Below are positions 32,980 to 40,968 of a stretch of DNA of 45,600 nucleotides, in pieces. The DNA is from Ignavibacteria bacterium UBA961 (GTDB lineage Bacteria; Bacteroidota; Ignavibacteria; Kapaibacteriales; UBA961). Both the position numbers and the translations under genes were made by a program. How positions within the stretch are numbered: the stretch's first letter is position 1; every line of letters begins with the position of its first letter. The notes beneath the pieces are model-generated. The model worked only from the letters and a program-made list of their open reading frames with translations. It searched no databases and was not told the origin of the DNA. The stretch lies in contig DBCJ01000138.1 in NCBI GenBank assembly GCA_002293005.1, positions 1-45,600 of the forward strand. The letters run 5' to 3'.

Positions 32980-35178
32980 ATGAAATATTTCATACTTCTG
33001 TTTTTGATTTCATTCAATGTAATGACATTGCATGCCCTATCAGAAGCGGATTCCATATCGCCAAGATTACCAAAGATTCCCCTTTCGAAAAAACAAAAGA
33101 AGGATTCCGTAAGTACCTACACATCCAAAGAGCAAGTGGTTGTTACGGGTACGAGAAATGAAGTATTGCTCAAAGACTCTCCTGTTCGCGTTGAAGTGAT
33201 AGACAAAAAGCAAACGGTCAGCACAGCCATGGTGAATATCGGAGATTTATTGCGTGAGCAATCGGGGATGATTTTAACAAACAATGTAAGAACCGGCATT
33301 CAAATGATGGGATTAGGCGCGGATTATACCCAGATTTTGATAGATGGTCAGCCCATGATTGGCCGTGTTGCCGGTGTATTGGATCTTTCCAGAGTATCAG
33401 TTGGGAATGTGGAGCGAGTCGAAGTCGTGAAAGGTCCGATGTCATCACTATATGGAAGCGAAGCGCTTGCAGGCGTAATTAATATCATCACAAAAAAACC
33501 GGATGCTGGATTTTCCGGGATGGTATTTGGACAATATTTGGATAGAGGTCCTTCCGAATTGCGTGGAGAAATACAATATGGTTCAAATTCTCTTGATCTC
33601 ACCGGATTTGTCAGCATGAAGAATGCAAGACCATTCACATTGCAACAAGATACATTACGGGTTCCATATCAAGGTTTTTCCGATCAAACCGTGCATTTGA
33701 AATCCAAATGGCATGCTTCGAATTCTGTGCAAGTTGGTGCGGACATGCGATATTTTTCAAGTGAAAGCAGAGGTGCATTCATCGAGTCATTTTTCGGACA
33801 GATTGCATCGAATGAGGGTAGTGTTCGACAAGAGGATTTGCAGGGAACCGGTTATGCTATTTGGACTCATGGTAAGGCAAGACTAAATGCTCAATTGCAT
33901 TATGCTTCCTATAAAGAGCGCTACAATTTTGATACAATTCAAGGTGAAGCAGGTTCCGTGGATGATCTTTCCCGAGGATTGCTTCGTTCATATCTCCAAT
34001 ATGATGTGATATGGAATGAGCGCAATCGCTTCACTTTCGGCATGGAGTATACCATTGATGATATTGGTGGATCGCGTTATCCGGATAATCCATATTTCGC
34101 AACATTCAGTGGATTTGCCCAATGGGAAGGGAATCCAACTTCATGGATTTCATATGCATTGAGTGCGAGATATGTTGATAATTCGGCGTATAAACAGGAT
34201 GGGCTGCAAGAGTCTAATATATTGAGCGCCATAGCCAAATTATCCAATCCAAAATTGGCGGTGAATCTCAAATTGCAAGATGGAATTCGTATTCATACTT
34301 CCATTGGAACAGGTTTCAAAGTGCCGGATTTCAGACAATTATATGTGCAATTTTCGAATCGACTTGGTGGAGCAGGATATGATTTGATAGGAGCTCGAAG
34401 ATTGGGTTTGGATTTGCAGCCTGAGCGCTCCATTTCGATGGATTTGGGAGTGATACTTGATGAATGGTCGACAAATTTCTTATCCGATGATATTCCACTA
34501 CGGGGTTTTGCCGAATGCAGAGTGTTTCATAATACATTGTCCAATCTCATTGAATTCTACTATACCGGCAATAATCCACAAACAAATCAAGCAGTGTATT
34601 CCTATCGTAATATTGCAAGAGCTTCAACACAAGGCTTGGAGATGTCCTTGCGGATGAGTCATCCGATTCCGGGGCATGAATCGGGGGAACTTGGTTATTC
34701 CTTTGGATATCAATATTTGGATACTCGTGATTTGGAAGTGTATGATGCGATTGAGAAAGGGATGGCAGGAACTATTGACCCTTCGACAGGAAGATTCAAT
34801 ACATTGACTGTGAAGAATTATGGTGGATTATGGTTTAGATCTGTTCATTCAGGAACAATGAGATTAAGTTATGAACATAGAAATGCCGGTATATCGGCAT
34901 CGATACGCGCGCAATTCATTGGTAGATTTGGAGATGAGGCATTGGATATAAATGGTCCTGTTCATAATAATCGCAAAGTACCTGATTTGGACGTCGAATA
35001 TGTACCTGCATATACGATCCTGAATCTTGGGTTTTCAAAAGATATTGAGCTCAGCGAACTTTCCGGTTCTTTACGAATCACTTTGGGAGTCAATAATCTT
35101 ATGAATGTCATGAATTTACGCTCAATGCCTAATCTATTGGGAAGGCAATTTTCACTCTCGATGCAGTTCATGTTGTAA
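32980..35178 (+). CDS. TonB-dependent outer-membrane receptor
   Basis: A 732-residue receptor. Start 32980 gives a signal peptide (MKYFILLFLISFNVMTLHA). A region EQVVVTGTRNEVLLKDSPVRVEV opens the plug domain, whose later part holds the usual YTQILIDGQPMIG and VERVEVVKGPMSSLYGSEALAGVINIITKKP. The remainder is the 22-strand barrel, ending in the aromatic-last-residue-type QFSLSMQFML. Motifs like VPDFRQLYVQFSN and DLQPERSISMDLG resemble haem/HmuR and siderophore receptors. With a HmuY-like lipoprotein nearby, a haem or iron ligand is the best guess, but substrate is inferred from context only. An alternative start is 32971. TonB/ExbBD are not in the window. Confidence 0.92.
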   Translation: MKYFILLFLISFNVMTLHALSEADSISPRLPKIPLSKKQKKDSVSTYTSKEQVVVTGTRNEVLLKDSPVRVEVIDKKQTVSTAMVNIGDLLREQSGMILTNNVRTGIQMMGLGADYTQILIDGQPMIGRVAGVLDLSRVSVGNVERVEVVKGPMSSLYGSEALAGVINIITKKPDAGFSGMVFGQYLDRGPSELRGEIQYGSNSLDLTGFVSMKNARPFTLQQDTLRVPYQGFSDQTVHLKSKWHASNSVQVGADMRYFSSESRGAFIESFFGQIASNEGSVRQEDLQGTGYAIWTHGKARLNAQLHYASYKERYNFDTIQGEAGSVDDLSRGLLRSYLQYDVIWNERNRFTFGMEYTIDDIGGSRYPDNPYFATFSGFAQWEGNPTSWISYALSARYVDNSAYKQDGLQESNILSAIAKLSNPKLAVNLKLQDGIRIHTSIGTGFKVPDFRQLYVQFSNRLGGAGYDLIGARRLGLDLQPERSISMDLGVILDEWSTNFLSDDIPLRGFAECRVFHNTLSNLIEFYYTGNNPQTNQAVYSYRNIARASTQGLEMSLRMSHPIPGHESGELGYSFGYQYLDTRDLEVYDAIEKGMAGTIDPSTGRFNTLTVKNYGGLWFRSVHSGTMRLSYEHRNAGISASIRAQFIGRFGDEALDINGPVHNNRKVPDLDVEYVPAYTILNLGFSKDIELSELSGSLRITLGVNNLMNVMNLRSMPNLLGRQFSLSMQFML

Positions 35179-35262
35179 TCATGAATAACTTTCGACATAA
35201 TTTCCTAAATTATGTGCGATTTGTTTCGTCATCAGCCGGGATTCACAGTTAAAGGTATAAGA

Positions 35263-35961
35263 ATGAATTCATATTTGGAAGAAGTTAAAGCAACGGCTTT
35301 GGCCGAAGCACAAAAAACCTATATGGTCAAGGTATATGGCTGGATGGTTGGTGGGCTTATGGCAACTGGATTGGTTGGAGGTTTCGTTGCAAGTGATGCA
35401 TCGATGATTCAATCAATGCTAGATTATTTCTGGTTTTTTATAATTGCTGAATTTGCACTGGTTTTTGCTCTCTCTGCATTCATTCATAAGATGAGTGTAC
35501 CGGTGGCAATGTTATCCTTTATAGGATATTCCGTTTTGAATGGCATTACATTATCAGCAGTTTTGCTAGCATATGATGAAGCGGCCGTGATGAATGCATT
35601 TTTGACGACATCAGGCACATTTGCTGCAATGAGTGTATATGGTATGGTCACGAAAAAAGACTTATCCTCTTGGGGATCATTTTTCTTCATGGGACTCATC
35701 GGTATCATCATTGCAAGCATTGTGAACATATTTCTTGCAAGTTCAGCGCTCAGCTTTGCAATTTCATTGATTGGAGTTTTTGTTTTCATAGGTTTGACAG
35801 CCTATGACACGCAAAAAATCAAAGAATCGGCTGAATTGGAATTGCAGGGAAGTGATATGGCAATGAAAGGCGCGATTCTTGGTGCATTGACATTATATCT
35901 TGATTTCATTAATCTCTTTCTCTTCATCTTGCGCCTCTTTGGCGGTAGCAATGATGATTGA
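35263..35961 (+). CDS. Bax inhibitor-1/YccA family membrane protein
   Basis: A 232-residue protein with seven predicted transmembrane helices and the family C-terminal signature GLTAYDTQKIKE, followed by GALTLYLDFINLFLFILRLFGG. Start 35263 is chosen because AAAGG lies nine bases before it; 17 residues of an upstream in-frame ATG (35212) are unlike the family. BI-1 proteins act as calcium-leak channels or modulators of membrane proteases such as FtsH in bacteria (YccA). It lies alone between the TonB receptor gene and a terminator. Confidence 0.95.
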   Translation: MNSYLEEVKATALAEAQKTYMVKVYGWMVGGLMATGLVGGFVASDASMIQSMLDYFWFFIIAEFALVFALSAFIHKMSVPVAMLSFIGYSVLNGITLSAVLLAYDEAAVMNAFLTTSGTFAAMSVYGMVTKKDLSSWGSFFFMGLIGIIIASIVNIFLASSALSFAISLIGVFVFIGLTAYDTQKIKESAELELQGSDMAMKGAILGALTLYLDFINLFLFILRLFGGSNDD

Positions 35962-35983
35962 TGATTATTTGGCTTTCTATCCG

Positions 35984-36011
35984 GGCAGAAGTGAAGACTT
36001 CTGCCTTTTTT
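35984..36011 (+). terminator. Strong intrinsic terminator after the Bax-inhibitor gene
   Basis: GGCAGAAGT (35984-35992) pairs perfectly with ACTTCTGCC (35997-36005) around GAAG, then T6 to 36011. The next ATG is at 36016. Confidence 0.9.
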
Positions 36012-36015
36012 GCTT

Positions 36016-36696
36016 ATGAGCTCATTTACGGATTATACAGAACAACGATTGATATATGCTCGGGATTTATTGAAATCCGGTGATATACAAAGGGCATTGT
36101 CAATTTGTGAGCAATTGTTGTCACCTGCATCTATCTTTTCACATGGGAAAGAAATCTTTTTGATCATTTCCGATGCAATTGAAAAAGCAGGAGATTTCGA
36201 TAAGGCAACATTGATCAGGAAGCGAGCCGATGAGTTATTTCCCGATTCAAGTGATTTTTCAATTGCAATTCTTCGGTCTCCGGAAATTGTCATTGATTCC
36301 ATTTTGCCTTTTCTGCATTTCAAAGATGATGTTTTGCCCGAGCAGATAGAATATGATGAGATCAATGTAGATTTTCCATCATTCACATTGAAGGAATATC
36401 CCAAACAGCAGATTGAGATTATACGATCTGAAGAATCTCAGCAAACATTGTCTGCTCTGGAGGAATTGGCTCAAAGACTGGAGAAAGCAAGGATTCCCGC
36501 CATAGAAGAAGAAAAAACCATTTCAACTCCTTCATTCATGCCTTCAATTGTTACGGAAACAATGGCCAATATTTATGTGCAGCAAGGTGCTTTTTCACAA
36601 GCGATTAAGGCATATCAAGTATTGGCTCGAAATCAACCTGAACGATTGGATCATTTTGAAGCAATCATCGCTGACTTAAGACTTCGTCAATCATAA
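36016..36696 (+). CDS. TPR-containing protein of unknown function
   Basis: A 226-residue cytoplasmic protein with no signal peptide. The N-terminal part (about residues 1-75) is helical and TPR-like (LLKSGDIQRALSICEQLL, AIEKAGDFDKATLIRKRADELFP). A low-complexity acidic middle follows. The C-terminus has a lone TPR motif of a sort common in Bacteroidota: IVTETMANIYVQQGAFSQAIKAYQVLARNQPERLDHFEAII. A TTG at 36010 is an alternative start two codons upstream. It is 10 bases before pgi and probably cotranscribed. Function not recognised. Confidence 0.75.
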   Translation: MSSFTDYTEQRLIYARDLLKSGDIQRALSICEQLLSPASIFSHGKEIFLIISDAIEKAGDFDKATLIRKRADELFPDSSDFSIAILRSPEIVIDSILPFLHFKDDVLPEQIEYDEINVDFPSFTLKEYPKQQIEIIRSEESQQTLSALEELAQRLEKARIPAIEEEKTISTPSFMPSIVTETMANIYVQQGAFSQAIKAYQVLARNQPERLDHFEAIIADLRLRQS

Positions 36697-36706
36697 TCTT
36701 ATTACC

Positions 36707-38335
36707 ATGATTCAACATTGGAATATCATTGAACAATATGCTTCAGTTTTGAAGCAGGTGCATTTGAAGGAATTATTTATCGAGGATGCCGGTAGGGTTC
36801 ATTCTTGTTCTCATACATTGCCATTTGCATTCGTAGATTATTCTCGTCAAAGAGTGAATGCACAATTGCTTGAAGAATTATGTGTTTTTGCTCGAGAGAT
36901 CAATATTCGTGAACAATTCGTGCAGATGATGCAGGGAGCAAAAATCAATGTCACTGAACAACGCAGTGTATTGCATACTGCATTGCGTGCTCCTAAAGAT
37001 TCGGTCATCAATATTGATGGTCAAAATATCGTGCCTGAAATTCATGCTGTATTGGATCAGATACGCGTATTCAGCGATGCTATACGCAAAGGTGCATTAC
37101 GAGGATATTCCGGAAAAACATTCACAGACATAGTCAATATCGGAATAGGCGGATCGGATCTTGGGCCGAATATGGTTTGTAATGCTTTGCGATATTATTC
37201 TAACCGTGACATTTCAGTGCATTTTGTGTCCAATGTTGATCCAACGCATCTTGCCGAAACATTGAGAACATGTTCTCCTGAAACCACATTATTCATTATT
37301 TCCTCAAAGACATTTACCACTGAAGAAACAATGGCGAATGCATTTGCCGCAAAAGAATGGTTTTTGCAACATGGTGGTACTTCATGGGAATTGCATGCAT
37401 GTGCAGTTTCGGCGAATATAGAAAAGACGAGTGCATTTGGAATTCCATCGGATCGTGTTTTCGGTTTTTGGGATTGGGTCGGTGGACGATATTCCGTGTG
37501 GTCTGCCATTGGACTTTCCATTGCAATCAGCATTGGTTATGAGCATTTTGAGCAATTCCTCGCCGGTGCCCATGAAATGGACATGCATATGGCAAGTGAA
37601 GAAATCGAGAATAATATCCCGATCATTTTGGGACTCATCGATGCTCTGAATGTGATTTGTTATGATGTGCATTCTCATTCCATTATACCATATGATGAAT
37701 ATCTTAGATTGTTCCCTGCATTCTTGCAACAGATGATGATGGAAAGCAATGGGAAATCCATTACGCGAGAAGGACATGAAATTGTCTATCACACATCGCC
37801 GATCATTTGGGGACAGCCCGGTACCGATGCACAACATTCGTTTTTTCAGCTATTGCATCAAGGAACCGAGCAAGTGAACACGGAATTCATAGCATGTGCA
37901 AAACCACTCAATCCAATTGGCGACATGCATGAACGATTGCTCGCAAATTGTGCGGCGCAATCCGCTGCATTGATGCATGGAAAAACACAAAATGAAGTCA
38001 TGCAGGATATATCCAAGACAAATTTGAGTGAAGCAGAGAAGCGAGCTCTCATTCCACATAAATTATTCTCCGGTGATAGACCTTCCACAACTATTCTATT
38101 GAAGGAGCTCACTCCATTCACACTCGGATGGCTTATTGCATTGTATGAGCATAGGACATTTGTTCAGGGAATCGTATGGGATATTTGTTCATATGATCAA
38201 TGGGGAGTAGAGCTTGGAAAGGTTATGGCAGCTTCAATATTACCGGCAGTCAAAGACTCCTCGGTAGTGCTTGAGTCGCAAGACTGTTCAACCGAGCAAT
38301 TGATTTCCACCATACATGTATTCAGGAATGCATGA
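36707..38335 (+). CDS. pgi: Glucose-6-phosphate isomerase
   Basis: A 542-residue classical two-SIS-domain phosphoglucose isomerase interconverting glucose-6-phosphate and fructose-6-phosphate. Key motifs: GIGGSDLGPNMV, SSKTFTTEETMANA, FWDWVGGRYSVWSAIGLS, ESNGKSITR and the catalytic WGQPGTDAQHSFFQLLHQGT, with SYDQWGVELGK at the C-terminal end. Length and motifs match the E. coli-type enzyme. The TGA overlaps the ATG of the methyltransferase gene (ATGA). Confidence 0.97.
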   Translation: MIQHWNIIEQYASVLKQVHLKELFIEDAGRVHSCSHTLPFAFVDYSRQRVNAQLLEELCVFAREINIREQFVQMMQGAKINVTEQRSVLHTALRAPKDSVINIDGQNIVPEIHAVLDQIRVFSDAIRKGALRGYSGKTFTDIVNIGIGGSDLGPNMVCNALRYYSNRDISVHFVSNVDPTHLAETLRTCSPETTLFIISSKTFTTEETMANAFAAKEWFLQHGGTSWELHACAVSANIEKTSAFGIPSDRVFGFWDWVGGRYSVWSAIGLSIAISIGYEHFEQFLAGAHEMDMHMASEEIENNIPIILGLIDALNVICYDVHSHSIIPYDEYLRLFPAFLQQMMMESNGKSITREGHEIVYHTSPIIWGQPGTDAQHSFFQLLHQGTEQVNTEFIACAKPLNPIGDMHERLLANCAAQSAALMHGKTQNEVMQDISKTNLSEAEKRALIPHKLFSGDRPSTTILLKELTPFTLGWLIALYEHRTFVQGIVWDICSYDQWGVELGKVMAASILPAVKDSSVVLESQDCSTEQLISTIHVFRNA

Positions 38336-38994
38336 TGGCAATAATCCCAACATTGATGACCGATTCAATTGCTGAATATGCTGAGAAGAATTTCACTTCC
38401 GAGACTCCGGAATTGAAGCAACTTTTGATTGATGCCAAAGAGAAAGGTATTCCTGAAATTTCCATCGGTGGCGTGCAAGGAGCATTTCTGCAAAATATGG
38501 TACGATTGCTCAATGCAAAGGTCATCGTTGAGATTGGGTCTTTGGCCGGATATTCTGCTATAACAATGGCTGTCTCGATGGAGGATGGTGGCATCGTGCA
38601 TTGTTTCGAAAAAGAACCCGAATATTGTGAGTTTATATCATTGCAAGCCAAATCTTTCGGAATTGAAGATCGAATTGTTATTCATGAGGGAAATGCGGTT
38701 GATGCATTATCAAATGTCGATATTCCGAGCATTGATTTGATATTCATTGATGCAGATAAACCATCGTATTCAATATACTTGGAATTATTGCTTCCGAGAT
38801 TAAGATCCGGCGGACTGATTATTGGAGACAATGCTCTTGCTTGGGGCTATATTGCAGAAGAGTTTCCGGAATTCGAGCCGGAGAATGTTAAGGGGATTCA
38901 AGAGTTCAATCAACATATGAGGAAGCATTCAGCCCTTCATCCACCCTGCATCATCCCACTTGGAGATAGTATGTGTATGGCAGTAAAAAAATAG
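38332..38994 (+). CDS. Class I SAM-dependent O-methyltransferase (caffeoyl-CoA/COMT-like)
   Basis: A 220-residue methyltransferase of the CCoAOMT-like family. SAM-binding motif I is VIVEIGSLAGYSAITMAV, and DLIFIDADKPSYSIYLELLLPRLRSGGLIIGDN carries the metal and motif IV/V residues. Homologues O-methylate catechols and other small hydroxyl compounds. It starts with a double ATG (38332/38335). Coupled to pgi by ATGA, which says little about its substrate. A weak ATGAC/GTCAT hairpin follows at 39001-39014. Confidence 0.9.
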   Translation: MMAIIPTLMTDSIAEYAEKNFTSETPELKQLLIDAKEKGIPEISIGGVQGAFLQNMVRLLNAKVIVEIGSLAGYSAITMAVSMEDGGIVHCFEKEPEYCEFISLQAKSFGIEDRIVIHEGNAVDALSNVDIPSIDLIFIDADKPSYSIYLELLLPRLRSGGLIIGDNALAWGYIAEEFPEFEPENVKGIQEFNQHMRKHSALHPPCIIPLGDSMCMAVKK

Positions 38995-39092
38995 TCAATC
39001 ATGACATTGGTCATATTTATCAACTGATTTCAGATATAGATTGCATGTGGTAATTCAATCAATACTGTTTCATACTTCTCAGGAGAAATATC

Positions 39093-39293
39093 ATGCATAT
39101 TTTCCATTTTGGAAATCATTCCATCTCATTATCTGATATCAGAGACATCAAATTGCAATATGATTATCAGAAAAATGAAATTTATGTTGATCTTGAATTG
39201 AATGGTGGTGCCCAAATGAGTTTAAACCTTCCTGACTCATTGGTCTTCATGGAAGAATTCATCAAGAAAATCAAAGAAGACAAGAATGTTTGA
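39093..39293 (+). CDS. Small hypothetical protein
   Basis: A 66-residue protein with no signal or membrane segment. It reads as a beta-beta-alpha fold: FHFGNHSISLSDIRDIKL, a strand EIYVDLELNGGAQMSLNL and a helix MEEFIKKIKEDK. A good ribosome binding site (AGGAGA) precedes the ATG, and a GAAA-tetraloop terminator begins three bases after its TGA, both of which support it as a real gene. I recognise no family. Confidence 0.65.
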   Translation: MHIFHFGNHSISLSDIRDIKLQYDYQKNEIYVDLELNGGAQMSLNLPDSLVFMEEFIKKIKEDKNV

Positions 39294-39296
39294 TAT

Positions 39297-39318
39297 AAGC
39301 CCCGAAAGGGGCTTTTTT
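39297..39318 (+). terminator. Intrinsic terminator with GAAA tetraloop
   Basis: AAGCCCC (39297-39303), loop GAAA, GGGGCTT (39308-39314), T-run to 39318. Confidence 0.95.
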
Positions 39319-39519
39319 GTATCTCCCATGAATAAATCCATGGTGTGTATGGGGTAATGAAAAAATAGATTCATTCAGGAAGGATGATTACATCTAAAAA
39401 TACATATTGGACTTTTTATGCGAATGTGATTAAGAAGAAACGATAGCAATGGGCTAAATGATTGGCCTTAGCCATGAGGAAACATCATATATTGCAGGAG
39501 TTAATTAGTAAGATAGAAT
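39319..39519. other. Intergenic region with inverted repeat before the flippase gene
   Basis: About 200 bases with no plausible small gene. GGCTAA (39452-39457) and TTAGCC (39468-39473) form an inverted repeat with a ten-base spacer. TATATTG at 39488-39494 is a poor -7 candidate. GGAG lies about 20 bases upstream of the flippase ATG. No tRNA or riboswitch is recognised. Confidence 0.4.
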
Positions 39520-40968
39520 ATGAGAGCAAAGATCAAACTTCTCGCCTCGGATGCGGCGATATATGGTGTGACCACGCTGTTGACGCGATCTATGAGTTTT
39601 TTGCTCACGCCACTTTATACAAATGCATTGTCAAATAGAGCTGAATTCGGGGTTTATGCATATTTGTATTCATTATTGGCATTCGTGAATGTAATCTATG
39701 CATTTGGGTTGGACACCGCCTTTCTTCGTTTCTTTTCAGCCAAAGACCCACATAAAACAGAACAAGCATTTTCTTTTTCATGGTGGATGATCGCATTAAT
39801 CGGGATCGTCTCAACCATTGTGATTTTGTTTTCAGCCGATGGCATTGCAAATTGGATACCCGACCTCGCCGGCAATGGAGACTTGATCCGTGCCATAGCG
39901 CTCATTCCACTTTTCGATGCATTGACTAATGTTCCGTATAATCTATTGAGGATGCAGAGAAGGGCAAAACGATTTGCGGTATTGCGAGTGCTGAATGTTG
40001 CCATCAATGTTTGTCTCAATATAATCCTTGTGGCATTTCTCAAAATGGGTCTGATGGGAATAGTCATTGCCGGAATCACATCATCCTTTCTTGCAGTGCT
40101 TGGGGTAATGCCAATCATTATGCAATGGCTTCGTATAAAATTCGATGCTGAATTGTCAAAAGAGATGATGCGTTTTGGCATTCCGACCATGCCATCGGCT
40201 TTTTCCGGAATGATGCTTCAGGTTGCTGATCGACCAATCATGACATCAATTGCAGGAGCTGACATGACCGGACTGTATCAAGCAAATTATCGCTTGGGAA
40301 TTCCAATGATGATGCTTGTTGCAGTATTTGAATTTGCTTATAAACCATTCTATTTGTCTCATCATGAAGATGAAGATTCACCCCAACTCTTTGCTCGGAT
40401 ATTTACATATTTCATGATCATTGCATGTGCTGTGTATTTATTGATTTCACTGTTTATCAAAGACATCGTACAACTTTCCTTTGGCGGAATTTCTCTGATT
40501 CATGAATCGTATTGGCAGGGCTTGGGTATCATTCCAATCATTCTTGCGGCATATATTTGGAATGGCATTGCCACCAATATGGCATTGGGAATGCATGTCA
40601 GCAAAAAAACCGTATGGCTCCCAATTGCAACCGGAATTGCTGCTGTCGTCAATATCATCCTCACATTTGTTCTCGTTCCAATACTTGGCATTTATGGAGG
40701 AGCATGGGCAACATTCATAGCTTATGCAGTCAGCGCAATGATTCTCTGGTATATATCATCGCAATTATATCCGATTCCATATGAATGGTCGAGACTGCTT
40801 GGAACAGCAATCGTAACTGTGATGTTATTTGGGATTGCGAGTTTCTTTGAAACAAGTGGTTGGATGAATTTATTCATTGTTTCATCGTTTCCTGTCATTC
40901 TTTTTGCAAGCGGAATTCTGAATTCCAAAGAAAAACAAATCATCACCAGATTATTTCGGACAAAATGA
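39520..40968 (+). CDS. Wzx-like polysaccharide/lipid flippase (MOP superfamily)
   Basis: A 482-residue membrane protein with about 12-14 transmembrane helices. The opening LLASDAAIYGVTTLLTRSMSFLLTPLYTNALS and the FGIPTMPSAFSGMMLQVADRPIM segment are characteristic of the oligosaccharide flippase family (Wzx/RfbX) with a polysaccharide-synthesis C-terminal domain. It would move undecaprenyl-linked sugars across the inner membrane. The TGA overlaps the start of the following gene (ATGA), so the two are coupled. Confidence 0.9.
   Translation: MRAKIKLLASDAAIYGVTTLLTRSMSFLLTPLYTNALSNRAEFGVYAYLYSLLAFVNVIYAFGLDTAFLRFFSAKDPHKTEQAFSFSWWMIALIGIVSTIVILFSADGIANWIPDLAGNGDLIRAIALIPLFDALTNVPYNLLRMQRRAKRFAVLRVLNVAINVCLNIILVAFLKMGLMGIVIAGITSSFLAVLGVMPIIMQWLRIKFDAELSKEMMRFGIPTMPSAFSGMMLQVADRPIMTSIAGADMTGLYQANYRLGIPMMMLVAVFEFAYKPFYLSHHEDEDSPQLFARIFTYFMIIACAVYLLISLFIKDIVQLSFGGISLIHESYWQGLGIIPIILAAYIWNGIATNMALGMHVSKKTVWLPIATGIAAVVNIILTFVLVPILGIYGGAWATFIAYAVSAMILWYISSQLYPIPYEWSRLLGTAIVTVMLFGIASFFETSGWMNLFIVSSFPVILFASGILNSKEKQIITRLFRTK

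Noticed and set aside
37382..37837. Open frame (151 codons) on the minus strand inside pgi
   Set aside because: pgi is conserved across this region; the antisense frame is rich in His, Cys and Phe without pattern.
39696..40190. Open frame (164 codons) on the minus strand inside the flippase gene
   Set aside because: It mirrors a clear membrane-protein gene and has no ribosome binding site or recognisable domain.
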